Assembly: GCF_016919705.1 (NCBI RefSeq)
Contig: NZ_CP070368.1
Location: 1,612,001-1,676,000, forward strand
Direction: 5' to 3'
Origin: Paracoccus methylovorus
GTDB lineage: Bacteria > Pseudomonadota > Alphaproteobacteria > Rhodobacterales > Rhodobacteraceae
Length of the DNA stretch: 64,000 nt
This document shows positions 1 to 7,911 of this stretch, one piece after another (positions within the stretch are counted from its first letter, which is position 1; every line of letters begins with the position of its first letter). Position numbers and translations under genes: made by a program. The notes beneath the pieces are model-generated. The model saw only the letters and a program-made list of their open reading frames with translations, ran no database searches and was not told the DNA's origin.

Positions 1-1107
1 CTTGAGGTCGATGAACCAGTGGTTCTTGCGATACTTGCCGTAATTGTTCAGCGAAATATTCTGCAGGATTGAAAAGCTGGTGATCAGCCCCTGTTCCTTG
101 CGGCTTTCGGGAAGCAGGCCGATGCCATGCGCAAGCCCCTCGTCCGGGCCACGGAACCGCTTTTCGACGCCGTCCACCTTAACCTTGCAGCGCGCGGCGG
201 GATATGCGCCAAGCGCGGCCAGCACCGTTTCCGTGCGACCCGAACCGACAAGCCCGGAAAAGCCCAGGATCTCGCCCCGGCGCAGGGCAAAGTGCGACAT
301 GGGGCCGCCCTTTTTCAACTGCACCTCTTCAACCTCGACCACGATGGGGGCAGCCGGGTTGGCGGCGGGCTTGGGCGGAAAATTATTCTCGATCCGGCGA
401 CCGACCATCATTTCGACCAGCCGATCGTTATCGACATCCGAGACCGCGCAGGAGCCGACGAATTCGCCGTCGCGCAGGACGGTGATGCGGTCGCAGATCT
501 CGAATATCTCCTCAAGATGGTGCGAGATAAAGATGATCGCCACGCCCTGCTTGCGCAATTCGCGCATGACATTGAACAGATGCTCGACCTCGGACGGGGT
601 CAGTGTGGCGGTCGGTTCGTCCAGCACCAGAATACGGGCGTTCAGCGACAGCGCCTTGGCGATCTCAACGAACTGCTGCTCGGCGACGGAAAGGCGATAG
701 ATCGGCACGTCCAGCGGCACATCCACCGCAAGCTGGCGCAGGATTTCGGCGGCGCGGGCGCGCATCGCCTTGCGGTCCAGCATGCCCAGCGGCCCACGCA
801 TCTCGCGCGCAAGAAACATATTCTCGACGGCGTTAAGATAGGGGATCAGGCTGAATTCCTGAAACACGATGCCGATACCGGCGGCGATGGCCTGATCGTA
901 ATCGGCAAAATGGCGTTCGGCGCCCTCGATGCGGATCGTGCCGGCACTGGGCTGGATGATGCCGCACAGGATTTTCATCAGCGTCGACTTGCCCGCGCCA
1001 TTCTCACCCAGAAGGGCATGGACCTCGCCGGCCCGGACGTCCAGATCGACGCCGTGCAGAACCTCGATCTTGCCAAAGCTTTTTCGGATTCCGTTCAGTT
1101 CCAGCAT
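1..1107 (-). CDS. Sugar ABC transporter ATP-binding protein (partial, C-terminus outside window)
   Basis: ATPase of a ribose/xylose-type sugar importer; couples ATP hydrolysis to uptake through a permease not seen here. About 369 residues are in the window. Reading from the ATG at 1107 the first ABC domain has Walker A GENGAGKS at residues 34-41, signature LSVAEQQ at 139-145 and Walker B ILVLDEPT at 159-166; a second, degenerate ABC half begins near residue 250, as in RbsA/XylG (family length about 500). It follows the sugar-binding protein gene on the same strand, separated by a strong hairpin, so it belongs to the same transport operon. The permease gene is probably beyond the left edge (inference). 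The substrate cannot be read from the ATPase; the neighbouring polyol dehydrogenase and xylulokinase suggest a pentose or pentitol. Confidence 0.93.
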   Translation of the reverse strand, partial: MLELNGIRKSFGKIEVLHGVDLDVRAGEVHALLGENGAGKSTLMKILCGIIQPSAGTIRIEGAERHFADYDQAIAAGIGIVFQEFSLIPYLNAVENMFLAREMRGPLGMLDRKAMRARAAEILRQLAVDVPLDVPIYRLSVAEQQFVEIAKALSLNARILVLDEPTATLTPSEVEHLFNVMRELRKQGVAIIFISHHLEEIFEICDRITVLRDGEFVGSCAVSDVDNDRLVEMMVGRRIENNFPPKPAANPAAPIVVEVEEVQLKKGGPMSHFALRRGEILGFSGLVGSGRTETVLAALGAYPAARCKVKVDGVEKRFRGPDEGLAHGIGLLPESRKEQGLITSFSILQNISLNNYGKYRKNHWFIDLK

Positions 1108-1134
1108 GGTGCCCTCCTGAATGGCTGCGAAATG

Positions 1135-1162
1135 TCCCGCCCCCGCGAACGCAGGGGCGGGA
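1135..1162 (-). terminator. Intercistronic stem-loop between binding-protein and ATPase genes
   Basis: A 9-bp perfect GC stem (1135-1143 pairing with 1154-1162) with a 10-nt loop lies just after the binding-protein stop codon and ahead of the ATPase start. No T-run follows on the minus strand. Such stem-loops after periplasmic binding-protein genes commonly protect the upstream message and lower expression of the downstream transport genes; that role is inferred here. Confidence 0.55.
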
Positions 1163-1176
1163 GCGGGGAGGAACTC

Positions 1177-2082
1177 TTACCAGCTGAACTCGGCAGCGTT
1201 CTCGGCGTCAACAACCATGACGTCGATCGGCACCTCTTTCGGCACCACGCGGGCGCCCCATTTATGTGCCAGCGCCATGGCCAGGCCGACACGGACCTGG
1301 TCGCGCGGGAACTGCGCCGTCGTCTGGATAAAGGCGGTGCCATCCGAGATCGCCTTGACCGCTTCCGGCGCACCATCGACCGAGGTCAGCTTGATATCCT
1401 TGCCCGAACCCTGGATCGCGGCCAGAGCGCCCATGGCACCACCGTCGTTGACCGAGAAGATGCCGGCCAGGTTCGGCTTGGACTGGATCATGTTCTCGAC
1501 CACGCCCAGGGCGACCGAGCGGTCCTGACGGCCGTTCTGGGTATCGACCAGAGTGATCTCGGGGAATTCTTCCAGCGCGGCCTTGCAGCCTTCGACGCGT
1601 TGCAGGATCGGCACGACCGGGATGCCGTCGAGGATCGCGACCTCGCCTTTGCCGCCAAGCGCATCGCCCAGGTATTTGCACGACATATAGCCCGCGTCGC
1701 GGTTTTTCGAACCGACGAAAGTATCGACCGGGCCGTTGGCGTTCGCATCGACCGCAACCACGATCACGCCGGCAGCCTTGGCGGCATGGACGGCAGCTTC
1801 GATCCCGGCCGTGTCGGTCGGGTTCAGCAGCAGGATATCGATGTTTTGCTGCAGCATGTCCTCGACGTCCGAGATCTGCTTGGCGACGTCATGGCCCGCA
1901 TCGGTCACGACGACATCAGCGCCAAGGCTGTCGGCGGCCTCTTTCAGCGCCTCTTGCATCGAGACGAAATAAGGGTTGTTCAGCTCTTGGAAGGTCATGC
2001 CGATCTTGAGCTTGTCCTGCGCGAGGGCCGGGGCCGCAAGCAGTGCAAAAGCCGCCGTGGCGGTAAGAAGGGTCGATTTCAT
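1177..2082 (-). CDS. Periplasmic sugar-binding protein of ABC transporter (RbsB type)
   Basis: Solute-binding protein of about 301 residues that would capture a sugar or polyol in the periplasm and deliver it to the ABC transporter. The start chosen is the ATG at 2082, preceded by GGAGG at good spacing; an upstream in-frame codon lacks this. The N-terminus MKSTLLTATAAFALLAAPAL is a classic Sec signal peptide ending AQA/AQ. The mature part begins KIGMTFQELNNPYF, typical of the periplasmic-binding/LacI sugar-binding family, with FSVNDGGAMGAL and a late DVMVVDAENA. Located between an AraC regulator (upstream) and the ATPase (downstream), all on the minus strand. Ligand not predictable from sequence alone; pentitol or pentose is the contextual guess. 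Confidence 0.93.
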   Translation of the reverse strand: MKSTLLTATAAFALLAAPALAQDKLKIGMTFQELNNPYFVSMQEALKEAADSLGADVVVTDAGHDVAKQISDVEDMLQQNIDILLLNPTDTAGIEAAVHAAKAAGVIVVAVDANANGPVDTFVGSKNRDAGYMSCKYLGDALGGKGEVAILDGIPVVPILQRVEGCKAALEEFPEITLVDTQNGRQDRSVALGVVENMIQSKPNLAGIFSVNDGGAMGALAAIQGSGKDIKLTSVDGAPEAVKAISDGTAFIQTTAQFPRDQVRVGLAMALAHKWGARVVPKEVPIDVMVVDAENAAEFSW

Positions 2083-2181
2083 CTGGGTTCCTCCCATCTG
2101 GATGAAAGCAGGCAAAGCCTGCGCATCTCCGAGCGGCGCCGCGCCGCCCGAATTGGTGAAGTTCGCGACGTTTCCTTGGTG

Positions 2182-3066
2182 TCAGTCCGCCATGACCAGC
2201 GCCTTCTGGGCCGCAAATGTCGCGCGGAACTGTGAGGGCGACATCCCCTTGAGCTTCAGGAAATGCCGGTTGAAATTCGAAAGGTTCGAAAAGCCGATTT
2301 CATAGCAGATCTCGGCCACCTTGATATCGGGATCGGTCAGTAGCATCTGGCAGGCCAGATCCACGCGCAACTGGTTGCGATAGCGCACCAGCGTCGTGCC
2401 GGTATGGCGCTTGAAGGCGCGGGAAAAGGCGCTTTGGCTTTGGCCAACCATCTCGGCCAATTCGCCCTCTTCGACCTGCTCGGTCAGATGCTCGCGCAGA
2501 TAGCTGAGCGCGCGGTTGATGCCGCCGTCGTGGATGCGCGTCAGGTCCAGCTCAAAGCTGAGACTGGCCAGTACCTCGTATTCCGGCGCGTTGGCCAGAA
2601 TATCCAGAATCTCCCAGAACAACGACAGGCGTCTAAGACCCTGCGCCTCGATCAGCCGCTCCATCAGCGGGCGGATGCGGGCGCCGGTTTCATTGCTGAA
2701 CAAAAGGCCGCGACGGCTGCGTTCCAGCAGCGGGCGCAGCGCCTCCATCTCGGACATGGCGGCGCTGGCTTCTTCGATGAAGGCTTCGGGGAACTGGATC
2801 ACCAGCGAGCGCACCGGCACCCCCTCGCCGGGGGCAATTTCGCTGATCCAGTTCTGCGGCAGGTTCGGCCCGGTCATGATCAACTGGCCGGGCTGGAAGC
2901 TGCCGACGTGATCCCCGATGTAGAAGGTGCCCGAAGTGGCGACGACCAGATGGATTTCATATTCCGGGTGGTAATGCCAGCGCACCGTGCGGAACGGATA
3001 GCCATGCATCCACGCAGCGAAGGATTCGCCCTTGCGGATGTGGACAAGTTCCAGATCGGGTTGCAT
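2182..3066 (-). CDS. AraC-family transcriptional regulator
   Basis: 294 residues. The N-terminal half is a cupin-like effector domain (WHYHPEYEIHLVVATSGTFY is the recognisable segment); the C-terminal about 100 residues form the double helix-turn-helix of AraC/XylS regulators, with IKVAEICYEIGFSNLSNFNR as the second helix-turn-helix. Start at 3066 is preceded by GGAGGAAGGTGA. It lies between xylulokinase and the transport genes on the same strand, so it very likely controls uptake and catabolism of the same sugar, responding to a sugar or intermediate bound in the cupin domain (inference). A 14-bp tandem imperfect repeat at 3202-3229 in the upstream region is a possible operator. Confidence 0.93.
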   Translation of the reverse strand: MQPDLELVHIRKGESFAAWMHGYPFRTVRWHYHPEYEIHLVVATSGTFYIGDHVGSFQPGQLIMTGPNLPQNWISEIAPGEGVPVRSLVIQFPEAFIEEASAAMSEMEALRPLLERSRRGLLFSNETGARIRPLMERLIEAQGLRRLSLFWEILDILANAPEYEVLASLSFELDLTRIHDGGINRALSYLREHLTEQVEEGELAEMVGQSQSAFSRAFKRHTGTTLVRYRNQLRVDLACQMLLTDPDIKVAEICYEIGFSNLSNFNRHFLKLKGMSPSQFRATFAAQKALVMAD

Positions 3067-3201
3067 TCACCTTCCTCCCTGCGCGGCAGCCCCTGAAGGC
3101 TGTCGCGGACGTTCAGGGAACATAGGCTTCAGGCGGCATTACAATCCACATCAGCGCGGAAAAAATACCGATACTTTTTTGCTCAAAAATGCGCGGTAAT
3201 C

Positions 3202-3229
3202 GACTAGTGCGACAAGACTACCGACACAA
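3202..3229. promoter_or_regulatory. Tandem 14-bp imperfect direct repeat, candidate AraC-type operator
   Basis: GACTAGTGCGACAA (3202-3215) is followed directly by GACTACCGACACAA (3216-3229), identical at 10 of 14 positions. It sits in the 247-bp gap between xylulokinase and the AraC gene, about 136 bp before the AraC start. AraC regulators bind direct repeats, although the usual half-site spacing is nearer two helix turns, so this is only a candidate. The rest of the gap (3067-3313) is AT-richer than its surroundings and contains A and T runs near 3160-3180 but no promoter I can assign with confidence. Confidence 0.3.
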
Positions 3230-3313
3230 CATCAGGTTACGCGGCGTAAAGCCTATGCCGCAGCGCAGCAAAACGGGTCTGGTTTTTTCGGAAAAAGTCG
3301 CGATTCCCGCAGT

Positions 3314-4774
3314 TCAGCCGACCAGCGGGGTCAAATCCCGCAATCGCGGATAAGCGGCATGGTAGGTCTCATACTTTTTCTTATAGGCTGCCGCCAGTTC
3401 GGGATCGGGCAGAACTTCGGCCCGCACCGCGGGTTTGGCAAAGATGCGGTCCGAAGTATCGCCCGTTGCACAGGCCGCCGCCAGCTTTGCCGCGCCAAAG
3501 GCCGCGCCGAAATCGCCGTCCTCGGGCTCCAGCAGCACCAGTCCGGTGGCCGAGGCCATGATTCGCAACCATGCCCGCGAACGCGCCCCGCCCCCGACCG
3601 CATAAGCCGCCTCGATCGGCGTGCCCGCCTTGCGCAGCGCAAGAACGCAATCGGTAAAGGCCATCGCCACGCCCTCCATCACCGCCTGCGCCAGATCGGG
3701 CAGGCCCGAGGCGCGGCGCAGATCAAGAAACGCTCCGGTCGCCTGCGGATCGTTCAGCGGCGTCCGTTCACCCGAAAGATAGGGCAGGAACGTCACCGCA
3801 GAGGGTGCAGCGACATCCCCGGCCACCAAGCCGGCCAGTTCAGGAACACCCCTGCCGGTGATCTCGGACAGCCAGGTCATGCTGTCGGTCGCCGACAGGA
3901 TTACCCCCATCTGGTGCCATGTCTGCGGCACGGCATGACAAAACGTATGCACCGCGTCGCCGGTGTTGGGCGCATAGCTTTCCGTGGCGGCAAACAGAAC
4001 GCCCGAAGTGCCCAGCGACAAAAACCCGGTTCCCGGCGTCATCACCCCCATGCCGCAGGCCGTGGCGGCATTGTCGCCGCCCCCTCCTGCCACCGGGACT
4101 TGGGAAATGCCCCAACGCGCCGCCAGATCGGCGCGCAGATGGCCCGAAACCTCGCTGCCCTCGACCAGGCGCGGCATATGGCTGCGCGTCAGCCCCGTGG
4201 CGGTCAGCAGAGCATCCGACCAGTCCCGCTTGCCTACATCCAGCCACAGCGTGCCGGCGGCATCGGACATTTCTGCGACATGTTCGCCGGTCAGCCAAAG
4301 CCGCAGGTAATCCTTGGGCAGCAGCACCTTGGCGGTCTTTTCAAAGATCGCGGGTTCGTTCTCGGCCACCCAGAGCAGTTTCGGCGCGGTAAACCCAGCC
4401 ATGACCAGATTGCCGGCGATACCGTGGAAATCGGCGCGTCCGGTCAATTCTGCGCATTGAGGACCCGAGCGGCCGTCGTTCCACAGGATGCACGGCCGCA
4501 GAACATTGTCCGCACCATCCAGCAGCACCGCACCGTGCATGTGGCCCGACAGGCCGATGGCCTGCAACCGCGCCATCGCCTGGGGATGTTCGCGCAACAG
4601 GGTGGCAATGGCCACCTCGGCGCCGGCGATCCAGTCGGCGGGCGCCTGCTCGGACCAGCCGGGATGGGGGCGGCTGACGGTCAGCGCGGCATGGGCCACG
4701 CCGACGGTCGCGAAACCGTCGTCCACCAGCATGGCCTTGATGCCCGAGGTTCCCAGATCCAGTCCCAGATACAT
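3314..4774 (-). CDS. xylB: Xylulokinase
   Basis: 486-residue FGGY-family carbohydrate kinase that would phosphorylate D-xylulose to xylulose 5-phosphate for the pentose phosphate pathway. The N-terminus MYLGLDLGTSGIKAMLVDD is the phosphate-1 ATP-binding motif; GLSGHMHGAVLLD is the characteristic xylulokinase segment near residue 75; LPKDYLRLWLTGE and the C-terminal GGGARSRAWLRIMA adenosine motif follow. Length matches the family (480-500). It starts 5 nt after the stop of the polyol dehydrogenase gene, so the two are co-transcribed and act in sequence: polyol to ketose, then ketose to ketose phosphate. Confidence 0.95.
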   Translation of the reverse strand: MYLGLDLGTSGIKAMLVDDGFATVGVAHAALTVSRPHPGWSEQAPADWIAGAEVAIATLLREHPQAMARLQAIGLSGHMHGAVLLDGADNVLRPCILWNDGRSGPQCAELTGRADFHGIAGNLVMAGFTAPKLLWVAENEPAIFEKTAKVLLPKDYLRLWLTGEHVAEMSDAAGTLWLDVGKRDWSDALLTATGLTRSHMPRLVEGSEVSGHLRADLAARWGISQVPVAGGGGDNAATACGMGVMTPGTGFLSLGTSGVLFAATESYAPNTGDAVHTFCHAVPQTWHQMGVILSATDSMTWLSEITGRGVPELAGLVAGDVAAPSAVTFLPYLSGERTPLNDPQATGAFLDLRRASGLPDLAQAVMEGVAMAFTDCVLALRKAGTPIEAAYAVGGGARSRAWLRIMASATGLVLLEPEDGDFGAAFGAAKLAAACATGDTSDRIFAKPAVRAEVLPDPELAAAYKKKYETYHAAYPRLRDLTPLVG

Positions 4775-4779
4775 GGCGC

Positions 4780-5817
4780 TTACTCCGGCATCCTGATCTG
4801 CAGTTTCACGTCGGTATCACGCGCCTCGACGGCGCGGTCGAAGCCGCCGATGCTGTCCTCGAACGGGATCGTAGCCGAGATCAGCGGCTTGAGATCCACC
4901 TTGCCCGAGGCGATCAGCGCAACGGCCCGGTCATAGACATTGGCATAGCGAAAGACCGTTTCGACGCGCAACTCCTTGGCCTGCAAACCGACGATATCGA
5001 CCGGCACCGGATCGACCGGCATACCGACCAGCACGATGGCCCCGCCGGGACGCGCCAACATATGCATGCCCAGGATCGCGGGGGCCGCGCCCGAGCATTC
5101 GAACACGATGTCGGCTCCCCAGCCATCGGTCGCCTCGGCCACCACTTCGGCCAACGGACGGTTGCGGATATTCACCGTCTCGATGCCGTCATAGGCGCCG
5201 ATGATGTCCAGCTTGGGCTGGGCCAGGTCCGCGACGATCACCTTGGCACAGCCCCCCGCCAGCGCAGCCAGCGCAACCATCATGCCGATGGGACCCGCGC
5301 CCGTGACCACGGCCACATCGCCCGGCTGGATGCGCGCCCGCAAGGCCGCCTGCATGCCGATGGCAAAGGGCTCAACCATCGCGCCTTCGGCAAAGGTCAC
5401 GTTCTCGGGCAGCTTATAGGTGAAGGCGGCGGGGTGAACGACCTCGGGGGTCAGGCAGCCATGCACCGGCGGCGTCGCCCAGAAGGTGACCGCCGGATCA
5501 ACGTTATAGATCCCAAGCTTCGCGGCGCGCGAGGTCGGATCGGGTATCCCCGGCTCCATACAGACCCGGTCGCCGGGCTTCAGATGCGCGACCTCGGCCC
5601 CGACCTCGATGATCATGCCCGAGGCCTCGTGCCCCAGCACCATCGGCGCTTCGACGATGAAATGGCCGATCTTGCCATGGGTGTAATAATGCACGTCCGA
5701 GCCGCAGATCCCGACCGTATGGGTCTTGATCCGCACATCCCTGGGACCCAGCCGGCCGGGAATATCGAAATCCCGCAGCGCCAGCCTGCCCTTTTCCTCA
5801 AGAACCAATGCCTTCAT
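4780..5817 (-). CDS. Zinc-type polyol (xylitol/sorbitol) dehydrogenase
   Basis: 345-residue medium-chain alcohol dehydrogenase that would oxidise a polyol (xylitol, sorbitol or a relative) to the ketose with NAD. The ATG at 5817 is preceded by GGAGGG; longer in-frame versions lack a ribosome site. Catalytic zinc residues are C38 (GICGSD), H63 and E64 (GHEA) and E149 (MVEPFA); the Rossmann motif GAGPIG is at residues 173-178. The segment where many relatives carry four structural-zinc cysteines (residues 86-121) has lost the cysteine cluster, so only the catalytic zinc is expected. First gene of the xylulokinase operon; with xylulokinase downstream the likely product is D-xylulose, hence xylitol dehydrogenase is the best specific guess. 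Confidence 0.9.
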   Translation of the reverse strand: MKALVLEEKGRLALRDFDIPGRLGPRDVRIKTHTVGICGSDVHYYTHGKIGHFIVEAPMVLGHEASGMIIEVGAEVAHLKPGDRVCMEPGIPDPTSRAAKLGIYNVDPAVTFWATPPVHGCLTPEVVHPAAFTYKLPENVTFAEGAMVEPFAIGMQAALRARIQPGDVAVVTGAGPIGMMVALAALAGGCAKVIVADLAQPKLDIIGAYDGIETVNIRNRPLAEVVAEATDGWGADIVFECSGAAPAILGMHMLARPGGAIVLVGMPVDPVPVDIVGLQAKELRVETVFRYANVYDRAVALIASGKVDLKPLISATIPFEDSIGGFDRAVEARDTDVKLQIRMPE

Positions 5818-5891
5818 CGCCCGCCCTCCTGCTGGCCGCGTCACCTGGACGCCCTCGACTTGCGCCATTGGCCGCGAGTCGGGGCGGATGT

Positions 5892-5917
5892 AAACAAAAA
5901 CCCGCGCCGAACGCGGG
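5892..5917 (-). terminator. Rho-independent terminator
   Basis: Read on the minus strand: stem CCCGCG, loop TTCGG, stem CGCGGG (5917-5901), then TTTTTGTTT (5900-5892). This is a textbook intrinsic terminator for transcription coming from the YqeY-like gene, about 115 nt beyond its stop, and it insulates the polyol operon that starts just below. On the plus strand the hairpin is followed only by CTTTTG. Confidence 0.75.
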
Positions 5918-6031
5918 CTTTTGCCCATTTAGGGAATAATTGTATCTAACCCGGCCAGCGAAAGCTATGCGCCACAGCATCGCGGCGGCACCTGATGGCG
6001 GAACGCCTTGTCCCGACCAAGAATCAGGCGG

Positions 6032-6496
6032 TCATTTCATCAACCGATCCTTGATCACCGGCCCGACTGCGCCGAAATCCATCTGCCCGGCATAGCGGGC
6101 GCGCAGCTCGGCCATGACCCGGCCCATGTCGCGGATCGACTCGGCGCCCAGATCGGCGATGGCCTTGTCGATGGCGGCACGGGTTTCCTCTGCGTCCAAC
6201 TGGCGCGGCAGATAGGACTGGATCACCTTGATCTCGTCCTGCTCGCGTTCTGCCAACTCCAGCCGGCCGCCTTCTTCATAGGCTTTCGCCGATTCCTGAC
6301 GCTGCTTGACCATTTTGGACAGGATCGCAGTCAGGTCGGCCTCTGACAGCCCCGCTTCGTCCCCACCTTCACCGCGTGCGGCGATCTCGCGATCCTTGAT
6401 CGCGGCCGAGATCAACCGCAGCGTGGACAGCCGCGCCGTCTCTTTTGCTTTCATCGCCTCTTTCGTGTCGGCCAGAATGCGTTCGCGCAGTCCCAT
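6032..6496 (-). CDS. GatB/YqeY domain protein
   Basis: 154 residues, the usual size of stand-alone YqeY proteins, which resemble the tRNA-binding tail of the GatB subunit of Asp/Glu-tRNA amidotransferase. Start chosen at the ATG at 6496 (MGLRERILADTKEAMKAKE), preceded by GAGGATCAG; the longer frame runs back into the intergenic region. Features seen: ARLSTLRLISAAIKDREIAA near the N-terminus and the C-terminal IRDMGRVMAELRARYAGQMD, both typical of the family. Often neighbours carA, as here (divergent, 178 bp apart). Exact role in translation or amidotransfer is not established for the free-standing protein. Confidence 0.9.
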   Translation of the reverse strand: MGLRERILADTKEAMKAKETARLSTLRLISAAIKDREIAARGEGGDEAGLSEADLTAILSKMVKQRQESAKAYEEGGRLELAEREQDEIKVIQSYLPRQLDAEETRAAIDKAIADLGAESIRDMGRVMAELRARYAGQMDFGAVGPVIKDRLMK

Positions 6497-6674
6497 CTGA
6501 TCCTCGCTCAATGAATTCAACCGGGTGGTGCCCGGCTTTACCCCCGCAGTCAAGCAGGGGCCGTGCGCGGGTCTCAACCCCGCCCCGGCGTCAAAGTTCC
6601 GCGTGCCCGCCGTTCCGCCTTGACGCCCGCCCGCCCTTTACCTAGGTTCCCGCCGATTTACCCGGAGAGTGACG

Positions 6675-7823
6675 ATGCCCCAGAAACCGACCGCATGTCT
6701 TGCGCTTGCCGACGGCACCGTGTTCCACGGCCATGGCTTCGGCGCGGTCGGGGAAGTGGTGGCCGAACTGGTCTTCAACACCGCGATGACCGGCTATCAA
6801 GAGATCATGACCGATCCCTCTTATGCCAGCCAGATCGTGACCTTCACCTTCCCGCATATCGGCAATACCGGCGTGACCGAGCAGGACGACGAGGCGCCTG
6901 AGCCCGTCGCCTCGGGCATTGTGGTGAAATGGGACCCGACCGAGCCGTCGAACTGGCGTGCAAGCTCGGATCTGGTCGAGTGGATGACGCGGCGCGGCCG
7001 CATCGGCATCGGCGGCATCGATACCCGCCGCCTGACCCGCGCGATCCGTCAGCAAGGCGCGCCGCATGTGGTGCTGGCCCATGATCCGCAGGGCAATTTC
7101 GACATCGCGGCCATGGTTGCCAAGGCCCGCGACTGGAAGGGGATCGTCGGGCTGGATCTCGCCAAGGACGTGAGTTGCCGCCAGAGCTATCATTGGAGCG
7201 AGGGCGTCTGGTCCTGGCCCGGAACCTTCGGTCAGTCGGAAGAGAAAAAGCCCTTCCGCGTCGTCGCCGTCGATTATGGCGCGAAACGCAATATCCTGCG
7301 CTCTCTGGTACAAAGCGGCGCCGATGTGACCGTCCTGCCCGCCACCGCCACCGCGGAAGAGGTGCTTGCCCATAACCCCGAAGGGGTGTTTCTGTCGAAC
7401 GGTCCCGGCGATCCGGCCGCCACCGGCGCATATGCCGTGCCGATGATTCAAGAGCTGCTGCGCAAGGATCTGCCGATCTTTGGCATCTGCCTTGGCCACC
7501 AGATGCTCGCCTTGGCGCTTGGCGCCCAGACCGTGAAGATGAACCACGGCCATCACGGCGCCAACCACCCCGTCAAGGACGTCGAAACCGGCAAGGTCGA
7601 GATCACCTCGATGAACCACGGTTTCGCCGTCGATGCCCAAACCTTGCCAGAGGGCGTGATCGAAACCCATGTCAGCCTGTTCGACGGTTCGAACTGCGGG
7701 CTGCGCGTGGCGGACAAGCCGGTCTTCTCGGTGCAGCATCACCCCGAGGCAAGCCCGGGCCCGCAGGACAGCGCCTATCTCTTTGACCGGTTCACTCAGG
7801 CGATGCGTAGCCGCCGCAGCTGA
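6675..7823 (+). CDS. carA: Carbamoyl-phosphate synthase small subunit
   Basis: 382-residue glutaminase subunit that releases ammonia from glutamine and channels it to CarB, supplying carbamoyl phosphate for pyrimidine and arginine synthesis. The N-terminal CarA domain (LALADGTVFHGHGFG, NTAMTGYQEIMTDPSY) is followed by a class I glutamine amidotransferase domain with the nucleophile C272 in GICLGHQM and the His-Glu pair in HHPEASPGPQ near the C-terminus. Start at ATG 6675 (GGAGAG lies upstream; an in-frame GTG two codons earlier is less likely). carB is not adjacent, as is common in alphaproteobacteria. Confidence 0.97.
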   Translation: MPQKPTACLALADGTVFHGHGFGAVGEVVAELVFNTAMTGYQEIMTDPSYASQIVTFTFPHIGNTGVTEQDDEAPEPVASGIVVKWDPTEPSNWRASSDLVEWMTRRGRIGIGGIDTRRLTRAIRQQGAPHVVLAHDPQGNFDIAAMVAKARDWKGIVGLDLAKDVSCRQSYHWSEGVWSWPGTFGQSEEKKPFRVVAVDYGAKRNILRSLVQSGADVTVLPATATAEEVLAHNPEGVFLSNGPGDPAATGAYAVPMIQELLRKDLPIFGICLGHQMLALALGAQTVKMNHGHHGANHPVKDVETGKVEITSMNHGFAVDAQTLPEGVIETHVSLFDGSNCGLRVADKPVFSVQHHPEASPGPQDSAYLFDRFTQAMRSRRS

Positions 7824-7847
7824 TTCCGCTGCGGTAAAGGGCTGCGA

Positions 7848-7863
7848 TTAACCCGTTCTTAAC
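7848..7863 (+). promoter_or_regulatory. CtrA-type binding box TTAA-N7-TTAAC
   Basis: TTAA (7848-7851), seven bases, TTAAC (7859-7863) is an exact match to the CtrA full-site consensus of alphaproteobacteria. It lies 49 bp before the start of the MshEN-glycosyltransferase gene, where a promoter is expected. CtrA control of surface polysaccharide and c-di-GMP-linked genes is known in the group; binding here is inferred. Confidence 0.5.
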
Positions 7864-7880
7864 CCTCTGCATGTCAGAGA

Positions 7881-7896
7881 AGGGTCAATTGACCCT
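7881..7896. promoter_or_regulatory. Perfect 16-bp palindrome, candidate operator
   Basis: AGGGTCAATTGACCCT is a perfect dyad 15 bp before the ATG of the glycosyltransferase gene and 17 bp after the CtrA-like box. Its position would let a bound dimer, or the hairpin it forms in RNA, block expression. The cognate regulator is not known. Confidence 0.4.
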
Positions 7897-7911
7897 GTTC
7901 GGGAAACACGC

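Noticed and set aside
127..2235. 700-codon plus-strand frame at the left edge
   Set aside because: Antisense to the ABC ATPase and binding-protein genes, both with full motifs; shadow.
3155..3185. A-run and T-run that could pair near 3160-3180
   Set aside because: Only six A-T pairs around a 9-nt loop; too weak to call a terminator or operator.
7814..7834. 7-bp hairpin spanning the carA stop codon
   Set aside because: Perfect stem but no T-run on either strand; a terminator role is not supported.
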